DNA from: Bartonella taylorii
Lineage (GTDB): Bacteria; Pseudomonadota; Alphaproteobacteria; Rhizobiales; Rhizobiaceae
Direction: 5' to 3'
DNA length: 64,000 bases
NCBI RefSeq assembly: GCF_023920105.1
Contig: NZ_CP083693.1
Span: 1,195,001-1,259,000, forward strand
Positions 7,877 through 16,688 of the stretch are shown piece after piece (the first letter of the stretch is position 1; every line of letters begins with the position of its first letter). A program made the translations under genes and the position numbers. Below the pieces are notes generated by a model that made no database searches, was not told the origin of the DNA, and was given only the letters and a program-made list of their open reading frames with translations.

Positions 7877-7921
7877 ATGATACGCATCGGTGACTATCAC
7901 GCGCTTTAGATAAATATCAAA
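7877..7921 (-). promoter_or_regulatory. Partial copy of the shared upstream block, cassette C
   Basis: ATGATACG, CTATCACGCG, CTTTAGATAAAT and ATCAAA appear in the same order as in cassettes A and B, but the left arm of the GTATC-N5-GATAC dyad has been lost. This is consistent with decay of this cassette. Confidence 0.4.
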
Positions 7922-8145
7922 TAAATCACTCACCCAAAAAACTGGGGTTCTCTCTTAGTTCATAGAACTATAAAGAGAGAGATTTATTATATCACTAAAC
8001 TTAGTCTCCTTATTGCTATTGTTTTGTGCGCACGGACTAGGAAAGCTATTTATTTTTAGATAATTATCGACCGTATTCTCTCCTTACAACACGCGGAAAA
8101 CCTTTATTCTATGTTGTGCTTATAATTTCTGTCACGTTGTTTAGC
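7922..8145 (+). pseudogene. Second, more decayed ABC exporter remnant
   Basis: DNA-level similarity to 6662-6900 of the first remnant: shared blocks include TATTGTTTTGTGCG, TTTATTTTT, ATTATCGACCG, CACGCGGAAA and CCTTTAT. It has many indels and no open frame. It stands in the same position relative to peptide C as the first remnant does to peptide B, showing that the whole unit (membrane protein, peptide, upstream block, exporter start) was duplicated before decay. Confidence 0.75.
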
Positions 8146-8296
8146 TCAGCTAGTAAAAAGCAGCTAATGATAGAATCAATCAAAAAACTATACAAAGCTC
8201 AGAATAGGAAACAACAAATGAATAGACCAAAAGATTCAAGATTTTCAAGTTTTAAAATTCCCGAACTTTTATACAACCTATGATTTGATTAAACAT

Positions 8297-8371
8297 TGGC
8301 TGGGGTACCTGGATTCGAACCAGGGAATGCCGGTACCAAAAACCGGTGCCTTACCGCTTGGCTATACCCCA
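8297..8371 (-). tRNA. tRNA-Gln (anticodon UUG)
   Basis: A 75-base cloverleaf with an encoded CCA end. The acceptor stem TGGGGTA pairs with TACCCCA and the discriminator is G. The anticodon stem CCGGT/ACCGG encloses the loop TTTTGGT, giving anticodon TTG. The T arm is CCTGG-TTCGAAT-CCAGG. The 3' end points towards the accessory island to the left. Confidence 0.97.
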
Positions 8372-9361
8372 AAAGAAAAATATGCTCACAGCCACTTCTG
8401 CACCTTATAGCGATTCCTGTGAATGTGCGCAATATCTGAAAATCAAAGCTTTTACTTTTTTATCATAAAGTTTTGAAGTCTTATTAATACTGCGCTGATG
8501 CAAAATTTGTAACGGAAACTTGTACTTGTTTATAACGCAAATTTATAACGCGAACACAAACAAATTTAACTATCAGTTATTTCGCATTATTCGTATTTGG
8601 TTATTTTATTCATTCATTTCATGGTAGAAAAAATGCAAATTTTGTACTGTATCAATAGATTTAATAGATTATCATGGGTTGCATTTTTTCTGATTCATTC
8701 AAACTCGAAACTCTTTACATGAAACAGGAGAACAAAAGAAATTTATGTGTTGATGATTTTTCATTCTTCAGTTTAAAAACAAGTCATCTTCCCCTACATA
8801 TAGATTAGACCAATAATGCGTAATGAATATAATTAGCCTATCATGGAAAATCCCATTTTGATCAATATGTGCAAACTTACAGTTGTAATTTGATTTATAA
8901 AATGCTTTTAAAGTCAGGGCAAAAATCCATAGTATCTGCAAAAGATAACTGCTAGCATTTCGTTGCAAATACTGTGATAAAAACTAGGGAACACTCATCT
9001 GAATAAGCCAGAAAAGACTTAGCAAAAATTGAAAGCATTTTGTGAGATATTTAAAGAAATATTTTAGGTAATAAAAACAAAGGCTCACAACTGTTTAAAT
9101 TTACTTTTCATTCTTTAAAAAAGATAATCGTATTTTTTGTTAGTCTACATATGTAGAAAATTCTTCAAAAGCAGTAGTTATATAACCTAATGATATTTTA
9201 ATTGCTTAAGCGCATACATCCCCCAAAAGCACCTTCACGAAGAGATAATCATAAAAATTTATTTAATACAAATAGGTATTCAGCATTTGCTTTTATATGC
9301 TGTAAATGGCAAATTAGGTTTGTGGAGTGAGCTTAACAATTAGAATCGAGGAGATTTTTAA
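8372..9361. other. Long intergenic region upstream of sodB
   Basis: About 990 bases without a credible gene. It contains a 14-base perfect palindrome TCTACATATGTAGA (9144-9157) of unknown meaning. The sodB transcript presumably starts near the right end, but no clear -35/-10 pair stands out. Confidence 0.5.
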
Positions 9362-9964
9362 ATGGCTTTTGAATTGGCCCCGTTGCCTTATGATTATGAT
9401 GCCCTTTCACCTTATATGTCACGTGAAACACTTGAATATCATCATGATAAGCATCACCTCGCTTATCTTACCAATACCAATAATTTTGTGAAAGATTTAG
9501 GCTTAGAAAATGAAAGCCTTGAAACTATTGTAAAAAAAAGTTTTGGAACCAATATTGGTTTGTTTAATAACGCAGCACAATACTACAATCATAACCATTT
9601 TTGGCTTTGGATGAAAAAAGGCGGTGGTGGTCAAAGACTACCTGAAAAATTAGCAAAAGCTATTGAAGCTGATCTAGGTGGTTATGATAAATTCCGCGCT
9701 GACTTTATTGCTGCTGCCAGTACCCAATTTGGCTCTGGATGGGCATGGGTTGCTGTTAAAGATGGCAAGCTTAAAATTATGAAAACGCCTAATGGTGAAA
9801 ATCCTTTAGTTCACGATGCTCATCCTATTCTCGGTGTTGATGTGTGGGAGCATTCCTATTACATCGATTATCGTAATGCACGCCCCAAATATCTCGAATC
9901 TTTCGTAGATCATTTAATTAATTGGGACTATGTTTTGAAACTTTATGAAGATTGTGGATTTTAA
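9362..9964 (+). CDS. sodB: Superoxide dismutase (Fe type)
   Basis: Converts superoxide to oxygen and hydrogen peroxide in the cytoplasm. The 200-residue length is normal for the family. Metal ligands are visible: His27 in YHHDKHH, His76 in NHNHFW, Asp159 and His163 in DVWEHSYY. Gln72 in NNAAQYYNH favours the iron-type enzyme. The ATG is preceded by GAGGAG. The gene is monocistronic, facing ptrB, with a strong inverted repeat between them. In a host-associated bacterium it would protect against oxidative stress; that is general inference. Confidence 0.97.
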   Translation: MAFELAPLPYDYDALSPYMSRETLEYHHDKHHLAYLTNTNNFVKDLGLENESLETIVKKSFGTNIGLFNNAAQYYNHNHFWLWMKKGGGGQRLPEKLAKAIEADLGGYDKFRADFIAAASTQFGSGWAWVAVKDGKLKIMKTPNGENPLVHDAHPILGVDVWEHSYYIDYRNARPKYLESFVDHLINWDYVLKLYEDCGF

Positions 9965-9993
9965 ACTGTCTGGGTAGCTTTTTATACCGTATT

Positions 9994-10028
9994 AAAGGCT
10001 CTATGATCTCATGAGTTATAGAGCCTTT
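9994..10028. terminator. Bidirectional terminator hairpin between sodB and ptrB
   Basis: AAAGGCTCTAT (9994-10004) is perfectly complementary to ATAGAGCCTTT (10018-10028). It lies between two convergent genes, so it can serve both. T-rich sequence follows mainly on the minus strand. Confidence 0.75.
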
Positions 10029-10052
10029 CAAAAAGAAGAAAAGATGTTTAAA

Positions 10053-12146
10053 TTAACAGCAGTTTTTTCCCACTATTTTTAGGATATATGCATAGATATA
10101 TGCAACTTCTTCTAGCTTTGAAAAACGTCCAGCCGCGCCGGCATGACCTGAGCCCATATTAATGCGCAATAAAATCGCATTATCGTCTGTCTTTAGGTCT
10201 CGTAATTTTGCCACCCATTTCGCAGGCTCCCAGTAAGTTACACGAGGATCTGTTAATCCTGCGATCACAAGCATAGGGGGATATTTTTGAGCTTTGACGT
10301 TATCATAGGGCGAATAAGATGCGATAAGATTATAATCTTCTTCTGATTCAAGAGGGTTCCCCCATTCCGGCCATTCTGGAGGCGTTAATGGCAGTGAAGC
10401 ATCTAACATGGTAGTTAAAACATCCACAAAAGGCACATTTGCTACGATTCCAGAAAAATCCTGTGGAGCTATATTGGCAATAGCTCCCATCAACATCCCT
10501 CCTGCTGAACCACCATGAGCAATGAGTCGGTCATGGGACGTGAATTTATTGTTTACAAGGTAGCGCCCACAAGCAATAAAATCTGTAAATGTATTGTATT
10601 TAAAGAGGTGTTTTCCTTTCTCATACCATTCAACTCCCTTTTCTTTTCCCCCACGAATATGGGCAATGGCATAAATAAAACCTCTGTTAACCAAAGAAAG
10701 TGCATTGCTATTGAAACTGGCTGGAATGGAGATTCCATAAGCGCCATAACCGTAAAGCAAACAAGGTGCACTACCATCAAGAACAGTAGTTTTGTGATAA
10801 AAAAGCGAAATAGGGATTTTTTCGCCATCGTCTGCACTTGCTGTAATACGTCGTGTTACATACTCATCTTTATTATGCCCAGAAGGAATTATTTGCGTTT
10901 TTAAAAGCACTCGTTTGCGACTTTTCATCTCATAGTCAAACACTTGATCAGGGGTTGTCATAGATGAATAGGAAAAACGAATGGTTTGGCTATTATATTC
11001 TGCAGCACCTTGTAGACCTAAAGAATAAGCATCTTCTGTAAAAGCAATGGAATGAATCTGTTTAGTGGTACGCTCCATTACTTTTATACGAGGAAGCCCC
11101 TCAAAACGTTCGAGCCAGATAAGAAAATCTTGATATGCATCATGGGATAATATCAAACGTCCAAGCTGATGCGACACAAGTTCAGACCAGTTTTCTGATT
11201 GTGGAGATGTGTAAGGCGCTACCATAATCTTGAAATCTTTTGCGTTATCTAGATTGGTCAGAATATAAAAAACATCACCACCTTCTGTAAGTGAATACTC
11301 AATACCTTTTTGTCGCTTTCGTATACATTGGGGGACACTGAGAGGCGCTTCAGCAGGGATCAACCAAATCTCTGACGTTTCATGATCATGAATATTAATA
11401 TAAACCACATCATTAAGCTTAGAACCACTTACGTGTAAAAAAAATCCTGGATTATCTTCACGAAAAATAAGCTTATCTTGCGATTGATCGGTGTTTAATC
11501 GGTGATAATAAAGCTCAGAAGGCCGGTGGTTCTCATCCATCTTAGTATAGAAAAAACCTTCAGAATTAGCATCCCACACAATCTGTCCGGACGTATCGGT
11601 AATTGTATCTACACAGTCAGATAATGTTTCCAAATTACGAATTTTAGCTTTGTAGAATTCTGATCCTTTGTCATCGTAGGTCCATACAACATGTGTATGA
11701 TCAGGAGATTCTTGAACTGAACCAAAATTGAAATATTCTTTGCCTTCAGCCAAAGCATCACCATTAAGGTAAATGTTTTTTTCTCCGCCATTCCTTAGTG
11801 TACGAAAATAATGTGGTTGTTGACCTCCGGTAACATAAGAGAAACCGTAAGCAAAAGAGCCATGCTTTATAGGAACGGAACTATCATTCTCTTGGATGCG
11901 GCTTTTCATTTCGGCAAAAAGCAAATCTTGTAATGGCTTTGTATCAGCCATTTGATCAGCCTGATAAGCATTTTCCTTTTCGAGATGATGTCTAATATTT
12001 TCGTTAAGACAGTTAGGATTCTTAAAAACCTCTTGCCAATTAGATGCACGTAGCCAATGATAAGGATCATCACGACAAATACCGTGATACATTTCTTTAT
12101 GAATGATTTTGGATGCTTTAGGCGGAATTACAGAAGAGCAAGTCAT
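10053..12146 (-). CDS. ptrB: Oligopeptidase B (S9A serine peptidase)
   Basis: A cytoplasmic serine peptidase that cleaves short peptides after basic residues. At 697 residues it is full length. The N-terminal half is a seven-bladed beta-propeller starting with HGICRDDPYHWLR; the C-terminal half is the alpha/beta-hydrolase domain. The nucleophile is Ser547 in HGGSAGGML, followed by the Asp region DPRVTYWEPAKW and the His in GSGHAGAAGR. Oligopeptidase B rather than prolyl oligopeptidase is favoured by the DPYHWLRA and GYGAYG blocks typical of PtrB. The gene stands alone and converges with sodB. Confidence 0.93.
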   Translation of the reverse strand: MTCSSVIPPKASKIIHKEMYHGICRDDPYHWLRASNWQEVFKNPNCLNENIRHHLEKENAYQADQMADTKPLQDLLFAEMKSRIQENDSSVPIKHGSFAYGFSYVTGGQQPHYFRTLRNGGEKNIYLNGDALAEGKEYFNFGSVQESPDHTHVVWTYDDKGSEFYKAKIRNLETLSDCVDTITDTSGQIVWDANSEGFFYTKMDENHRPSELYYHRLNTDQSQDKLIFREDNPGFFLHVSGSKLNDVVYINIHDHETSEIWLIPAEAPLSVPQCIRKRQKGIEYSLTEGGDVFYILTNLDNAKDFKIMVAPYTSPQSENWSELVSHQLGRLILSHDAYQDFLIWLERFEGLPRIKVMERTTKQIHSIAFTEDAYSLGLQGAAEYNSQTIRFSYSSMTTPDQVFDYEMKSRKRVLLKTQIIPSGHNKDEYVTRRITASADDGEKIPISLFYHKTTVLDGSAPCLLYGYGAYGISIPASFNSNALSLVNRGFIYAIAHIRGGKEKGVEWYEKGKHLFKYNTFTDFIACGRYLVNNKFTSHDRLIAHGGSAGGMLMGAIANIAPQDFSGIVANVPFVDVLTTMLDASLPLTPPEWPEWGNPLESEEDYNLIASYSPYDNVKAQKYPPMLVIAGLTDPRVTYWEPAKWVAKLRDLKTDDNAILLRINMGSGHAGAAGRFSKLEEVAYIYAYILKIVGKNCC

Positions 12147-13012
12147 ACACGATCCTATATGAAAAATGTTAATGGTTTCGTTTATATGTTAGAATCATAT
12201 CATTTATGCAAGTGCATAAATCTATAGATCCCGCTCCTTTGCAAAAATGTAGCTGTGATAGTTTCTACAATGATACTATGTACTTCTGTTTATCACATAT
12301 CATAGGTATCATCTTCTATAAGCATAATGCTACTTTTATAAGAGTGACAGGCTAAGAAAATAAGGCTATTTAGTAGTGGAATTAGACTTTTTAAAACAAT
12401 AAAACTGAATTCTATATATACACAATAAAATTTATTTTAGGAATATATTTAGAATATTGATATTACTGGCTAGAAGAAAAAAATTACCTTATCATGATCA
12501 TATAGATAAGTGATTTTTAATTTATTTACCGTATTTTTCTAGTTTAAAAAAATTGTTTAAACTACTTTTTATATTCAAGAAATCTCTTTCATGAGGACAA
12601 ATTTTAAATTCAGAAAGATGAAAATTAATTCATAAATATATAAAATAAAAATCTTAATTTATATATTATAGTGTTATATTTAATATTTTTATTTCTATGT
12701 ACGCTAAAAAAATAAATAACTTTGTGCTATATCATTTTTTATATTTATGATATATTTTATTCCATGCACGATATTTTATAGAACAAAAATATATTCTAAT
12801 AGGTAAGAAACTATTTCTTCTTAATATATATTATGACAAAAAAGAGGTATTTATTTGATTTTTTTGTGTTTTGGCAATTTTATAGAATAATTGAATTGAC
12901 AAAAAAGATTTTTGTACAATATGAAACCTATGTGCATGAGATCTTTGTATCATGAGTATGTGTGCCGTATCTCGATTTTAAATTACTCGATTTTAAATTA
13001 AAGGAAACTAGA
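12147..13012. other. Long AT-rich region upstream of mucR
   Basis: About 865 bases, very AT-rich from 12360 onward, with no credible gene. Proteins of the Ros/MucR family bind AT-rich sites and often regulate themselves, so operators for the downstream gene may lie here. None was identified. Confidence 0.5.
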
Positions 13013-13450
13013 ATGGAACATCGTCCAGTCTTAGAGACTGAAAGCAATTTAGTTATTACATTGGTTGCTGATATTGTTGCTGCCTACGTGAGTAATAATT
13101 CTATCCGACCGACTGAAGTGCCAAGTTTGATTGCTGATGTCCATGCCGCTTTTCGTAAAGCGGGGAATGTAGAATTAACAGAAGTCGAAGTTGAGAAGCA
13201 AAGGCCAGCCGTTAACCCAAAACGCTCAATCTTTCCTGATTATCTTATCTGCCTTGAAGATGGGAAAAAGTTTAAATCTTTAAAACGTCATCTCATGACC
13301 CATTATGGAATGTTGCCTGAAGAATATCGTGAAAAGTGGCAACTGGACAGTTCTTATCCTATGGTGGCACCTAATTATGCAAAAGCACGCTCAGCTTTGG
13401 CAAAGGAAATGGGACTTGGGCGCAAAAGCAAACGGAAGAAAACCAAGTAA
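13013..13450 (+). CDS. mucR: MucR/Ros family transcriptional regulator
   Basis: A DNA-binding regulator of the alphaproteobacterial Ros/MucR family, 145 residues from the ATG at 13013. This start is preceded by AAAGGA and gives the usual N-terminus; an upstream GTG at 12962 in frame is less likely. The C-terminal zinc-finger-like domain has Cys80, then Asp83 where Ros has its second Cys, and His93/His97 in SLKRHLMTHYG. The basic tail ends RKSKRKKTK. Members control surface polysaccharide and virulence genes in rhizobia and Brucella. Targets here are unknown. Confidence 0.93.
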   Translation: MEHRPVLETESNLVITLVADIVAAYVSNNSIRPTEVPSLIADVHAAFRKAGNVELTEVEVEKQRPAVNPKRSIFPDYLICLEDGKKFKSLKRHLMTHYGMLPEEYREKWQLDSSYPMVAPNYAKARSALAKEMGLGRKSKRKKTK

Positions 13451-13552
13451 TCATGTTTTTGAAAAAGTGGGCGTCTGTGATATATAAAAATGCTTTTTAT
13501 CAGACATATTTCTATGGAAGTTTTCTATGGCTTTTGCTACGTGGGGTTAATT

Positions 13553-13963
13553 TTATACATAACTCTCGCTACGAATTCGTTCAATCATTGATTTAAGACC
13601 ATTTGATCGTTGTGGCGTGAGATTTTCGTTTAAACCAAGTATTTTAAAGAGTCCTTCGGCATCCGCATTGCGAATTTCAGAAGCTTTTTTTCCTGAATAG
13701 AAGGCAAGAAGAATATAGATAAGCCCACGCACAATATGGGCATCAGAATCACCTTGAAATGTTAACGTTGGATTTTCTGCATTATTACGTGAAGATAAAA
13801 GCCATACTTGGCTAACACATCCAGGCACTTTGTTAGCATCATTTCGAGCACTTTCGGGAAAAGGCGGTAATTCGTGGCCAAGTTCAATCACATAACGATA
13901 ACGGTCTTCCCAATTATCCAAAAGAGAAAAGTTTTCTATAATATCATTGATTGTTTCTGCCAT
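13553..13963 (-). CDS. sufE: SufE-type sulfur acceptor protein
   Basis: Accepts persulfide sulfur from the cysteine desulfurase SufS and passes it to the Fe-S scaffold. It is 136 residues from the ATG at 13963, chosen because the family starts at this point (MAETINDIIENF) and an AGGAC lies upstream; the frame extends to 14035. The active-site cysteine is Cys49 in VPGCVSQVWL. The GLIYILLAFYSGK and GLNENLTPQRSNGL blocks are typical. The suf operon itself is not in the window. The gene lies next to the DUF5330 gene, 105 bases downstream of it on the same strand. Confidence 0.93.
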   Translation of the reverse strand: MAETINDIIENFSLLDNWEDRYRYVIELGHELPPFPESARNDANKVPGCVSQVWLLSSRNNAENPTLTFQGDSDAHIVRGLIYILLAFYSGKKASEIRNADAEGLFKILGLNENLTPQRSNGLKSMIERIRSESYV

Positions 13964-14068
13964 AATCTCAGTCCTGTTTTGATGATTATGTTGAATACTA
14001 TTGGTTGAAAGATAAGCTCTTGTGCTTCTTAGCATAATACCAATGGCAAACGTTAAAAAATTGTTATT

Positions 14069-14446
14069 TTAAGGTAATGTGGTATGTTTCTGTTTTTGTG
14101 TGGAATCCTGTGTCCCTACATTGGGAGTAACATCTGGAGGAGCTGCCATATTCTTGTTTTCCAATATTCGTCCCAAATATTCGTAAGCTGCTCTTGCACC
14201 ATAACGTGCGCGTTCTCCAAGTGAACTTAAAAAGGATTTTCCAACTTTGCAAACTTCTATATTACGGTCACAGAATGCTCCTAAATCATTTAAAGCTTCC
14301 TTAAAAGCAATAATCACATCACTCGTTGTTGCCTCACTATTTGTTTGGGTAGAGGGATGATGATTGCTCGGTTTTGCTACAAAAAATGAAATGATGACAA
14401 AAACAAAAAACAAAAATAAGAATAATTTAATCAAAAAACGTATCAT
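14069..14446 (-). CDS. DUF5330 family protein
   Basis: A 125-residue protein with one N-terminal transmembrane helix (about 4-26), a low-complexity Ser/Thr/Asn linker, and a short conserved block of about residues 45-95. The block contains FKEALNDLGAFC, NIEVCKVGKSF and ERARYGARAAYEYLG, and its two cysteines could form a disulfide. This layout is typical of the rhizobial DUF5330 family, which is often found next to sufE and a peptidoglycan-binding protein, as here. The soluble part likely faces the periplasm. No function is known. Confidence 0.75.
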   Translation of the reverse strand: MIRFLIKLFLFLFFVFVIISFFVAKPSNHHPSTQTNSEATTSDVIIAFKEALNDLGAFCDRNIEVCKVGKSFLSSLGERARYGARAAYEYLGRILENKNMAAPPDVTPNVGTQDSTQKQKHTTLP

Positions 14447-15420
14447 GGGCAGCCAATGTACCGCAGTTGTAAATGAAACAAAACAGCAATTTATACTCTT
14501 CTTCTTTATAAAAAATTTATAAAATGCGTATTTTATAAAACTGAGTATTTGTTTATCAAATTTATACCGTTCATTATGTTATAATAATTAGGTGATGCAG
14601 CTGTACAAAAACGAGATGCATTATCTTTTCGTTAAAAAATTAACGTCAAAATTAATTGTACAATAAAAAATGCGGGCGTTACAAATATGTAAGCTTGCAC
14701 TTTCACTACATATGATGGAAGCAAATGTAATGCGACAGAAAAAATTATGCGTAATAACCATAGTATTGCGTGAGAGTTACGATACTGTACAACAGACATT
14801 GCAATTTTCTGTTTCATAAAAAAGGATAGATATAAAAAATTATAAGGATTAAGCAGATAGCCTATTTTCCTGCAGATATTTTAAAAATCACTTTCATTGG
14901 TATTTATTGAATATTAGTAGAGTGAATTTATATGAGAACATATATGATATTGAGAGGTAATTATGCTCATCACACCATTGTATGGGAATGTGATTCCGTG
15001 TACATGTGAGATATTTGGAAGAAATACACACCGCTATTAACTCTACAGCATGATAAGCAAATGTGTTACAACTTTATTTCAAATACTACCAAATATATAC
15101 GCAAGAAAAATAAGAAAATGACGTAGCACTTTCAATTTAGATGATGGTATATGTGATAATGTGACTTACAAGCGTAAAAATGCTATCGCATAGATGAAAG
15201 CTCTTAAAAATGCTGTAAAATATAAAACTGAAAAAATTGGATGAAGGTTATTATTGATTTATCAGCTTATACATTTATGTAATGAGATCATTCATTTTGA
15301 CAGTTTGGGAGGAGAGAACAATAATAATAGATGCACCTCCCTCTTGTTGTTGGAAGTGAGAGTAATTTATTTTCGTTTCTATGTAGAAATAACTGTAATT
15401 GGAAATAAAAAATAAAAATA
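14447..15420. other. Intergenic, about 970 bases
   Basis: Spacer between divergently transcribed genes. A 61-codon frame on the minus strand (14632-14817) is hydrophobic but lacks a ribosome-binding site and is not called. At 15309-15314 and 15337-15342 GGGAGG and CCTCCC could pair around a 22-base loop in the leader of the next gene. Confidence 0.45.
15297..15325 (+). promoter_or_regulatory. Candidate sigma-70 promoter for the peptidoglycan-binding protein
   Basis: TTGACA (15297-15302), a 17-base spacer and AATAAT (15320-15325) lie about 95 bases before the start codon at 15421. The -35 hexamer is perfect and the -10 is four of six. Confidence 0.4.
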
Positions 15421-16266
15421 ATGATAAAAAAACGAAAGACACGCAGAACAAAAACCATAAAACAGCGTAAACACTATAGTAGTATTATTATAACACTTAT
15501 TCTCATAAGTGGTCATTTTCTTTTTTGGATTGCAAAAACATTTTATTTCTATACACGTAAAAATGCCTTTTTTTTCATTGGAGCTCTTCTCTTTACTATT
15601 AGCTTTGGATTTGTCGCATTTAATGCCTTATTTTCGCAAATGAAAATGCAACAAAATGTTTTTACTAAAATGAAGTTCACATTCACTCCGCATATAGAGC
15701 AAAATTCTACTTTGTCCAAAAAAGAAGCAAAATTTCGCGCAGTTTCTCGCGTTGCTTCTGTACCTTTTTCAAACCCTCTAAGCAAAAATTCATCTTCACC
15801 CGCTCTGTCAGAAAACACATTAGAAATGCAAAAAAAGTTGGCAAAACTAGGACTTTATGATGGTCCTTTAGATGGGGTAGAAGGACCTAAAATGCGTCGA
15901 GCCATAGCACTATGGAAACAGCAAGCTGTTCACAGAATGCAAAACAATGCTTTACCCAACTCCACGACAGATGAAATTGCAGTATTAATTAAGCAAAACG
16001 AAATGGAAATAGAAAATGAGACAACAAAAACAAGCGATATGCCACGCTCAAAAGAAGCTGTTTTAGAGCCTCCTGTTACAGATATTATACAAGTACAAAA
16101 AGCTTTACGTATTTTTGGTAACAAGGAAGTTCTTGTTACAGGTAAAGAAGATCAAAAAACAACCGAAGCCTTAAAACAGTTTCAGAAAATGTTTGATCTT
16201 CCCATAACAGGTAAGATTGATCACATAATTTTGATGAAAATGCGTGAAGTTGGTTTGTTGAATTGA
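15421..16266 (+). CDS. Membrane-anchored protein with two peptidoglycan-binding domains
   Basis: A 281-residue protein. It has a basic N-terminus (KKRKTRRTKTIKQRK) and two hydrophobic stretches (about 21-42 and 50-69). A Ser/Lys-rich linker follows, then two PG_binding_1-type repeats: residues about 137-160 (MQKKLAKLGLYDGPLDGVEG) and about 225-281 (VQKALRIFGN, then ALKQFQKMFDLPITGKID). It probably sits in the inner membrane with the repeats on the peptidoglycan. No catalytic domain is present. Its neighbourhood with DUF5330 and sufE genes is shared by other Rhizobiales. Confidence 0.8.
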   Translation: MIKKRKTRRTKTIKQRKHYSSIIITLILISGHFLFWIAKTFYFYTRKNAFFFIGALLFTISFGFVAFNALFSQMKMQQNVFTKMKFTFTPHIEQNSTLSKKEAKFRAVSRVASVPFSNPLSKNSSSPALSENTLEMQKKLAKLGLYDGPLDGVEGPKMRRAIALWKQQAVHRMQNNALPNSTTDEIAVLIKQNEMEIENETTKTSDMPRSKEAVLEPPVTDIIQVQKALRIFGNKEVLVTGKEDQKTTEALKQFQKMFDLPITGKIDHIILMKMREVGLLN

Positions 16267-16688
16267 AGGAAAGCATCCACCTTATAAAGCAAACACTGAA
16301 AACATAGCAACAATATCCTCTTCTACCTTATGTTTTTTTCATAAATACATCAAAGGCAGGCTTTTCTCTCTCCCACACATACAACTAAAAGTGTGTCTTG
16401 GAAATTTTAATTTTAGTGAAGGAAATGAAGAGTACATACAATTTATTCTACGCACTTCAAACAATATATTGGTTTATAATAATTAAGCGTTTTTACAGCT
16501 TGAATGAAAATTCCGAATACAGAAATACTTCCTCATTTCAAACTCTTTTATAAAGGAACTTCGCTTGCATGTTACAAGAGAGAGTAGCTTGTGGATAAAA
16601 AATATTTAAGAAAAGAATAAATACACTCACTTCTTATGAACTACCTAAATACAACAATTGCTGCCACACAGTAAAAAACTCGAAATCT
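16267..16688. other. Intergenic between convergent genes, contains a dispersed repeat
   Basis: Spacer between the peptidoglycan-binding gene and ppdK. Its right part (16560-16660) is one copy of a repeat also found at 22181-22280. No classical terminator was recognised. Confidence 0.5.
16560..16660 (+). repeat. Dispersed intergenic repeat, copy 1
   Basis: Aligns by eye over about 100 bases with 22181-22280; conserved blocks are TTCGCTT, ACAAG, TGTGGATAAA, AAGAAAAGA, TTCTTATGAA and TAAATACAA. Both copies are on the plus strand, about 30-40 bases beyond the 3' end of a minus-strand gene (ppdK and ccrM). Confidence 0.55.

Noticed and set aside
8768..8968. 66-codon frame on the minus strand before sodB
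   Set aside because: No ribosome-binding site or recognisable feature; in a decayed spacer.
9144..9157. 14-base palindrome TCTACATATGTAGA upstream of sodB
   Set aside because: Short AT-rich palindromes are expected by chance here, and it is about 200 bases from the start codon.
14632..14817. 61-codon hydrophobic frame on the minus strand
   Set aside because: No ribosome-binding site; hydrophobicity is expected from AT-rich sequence.
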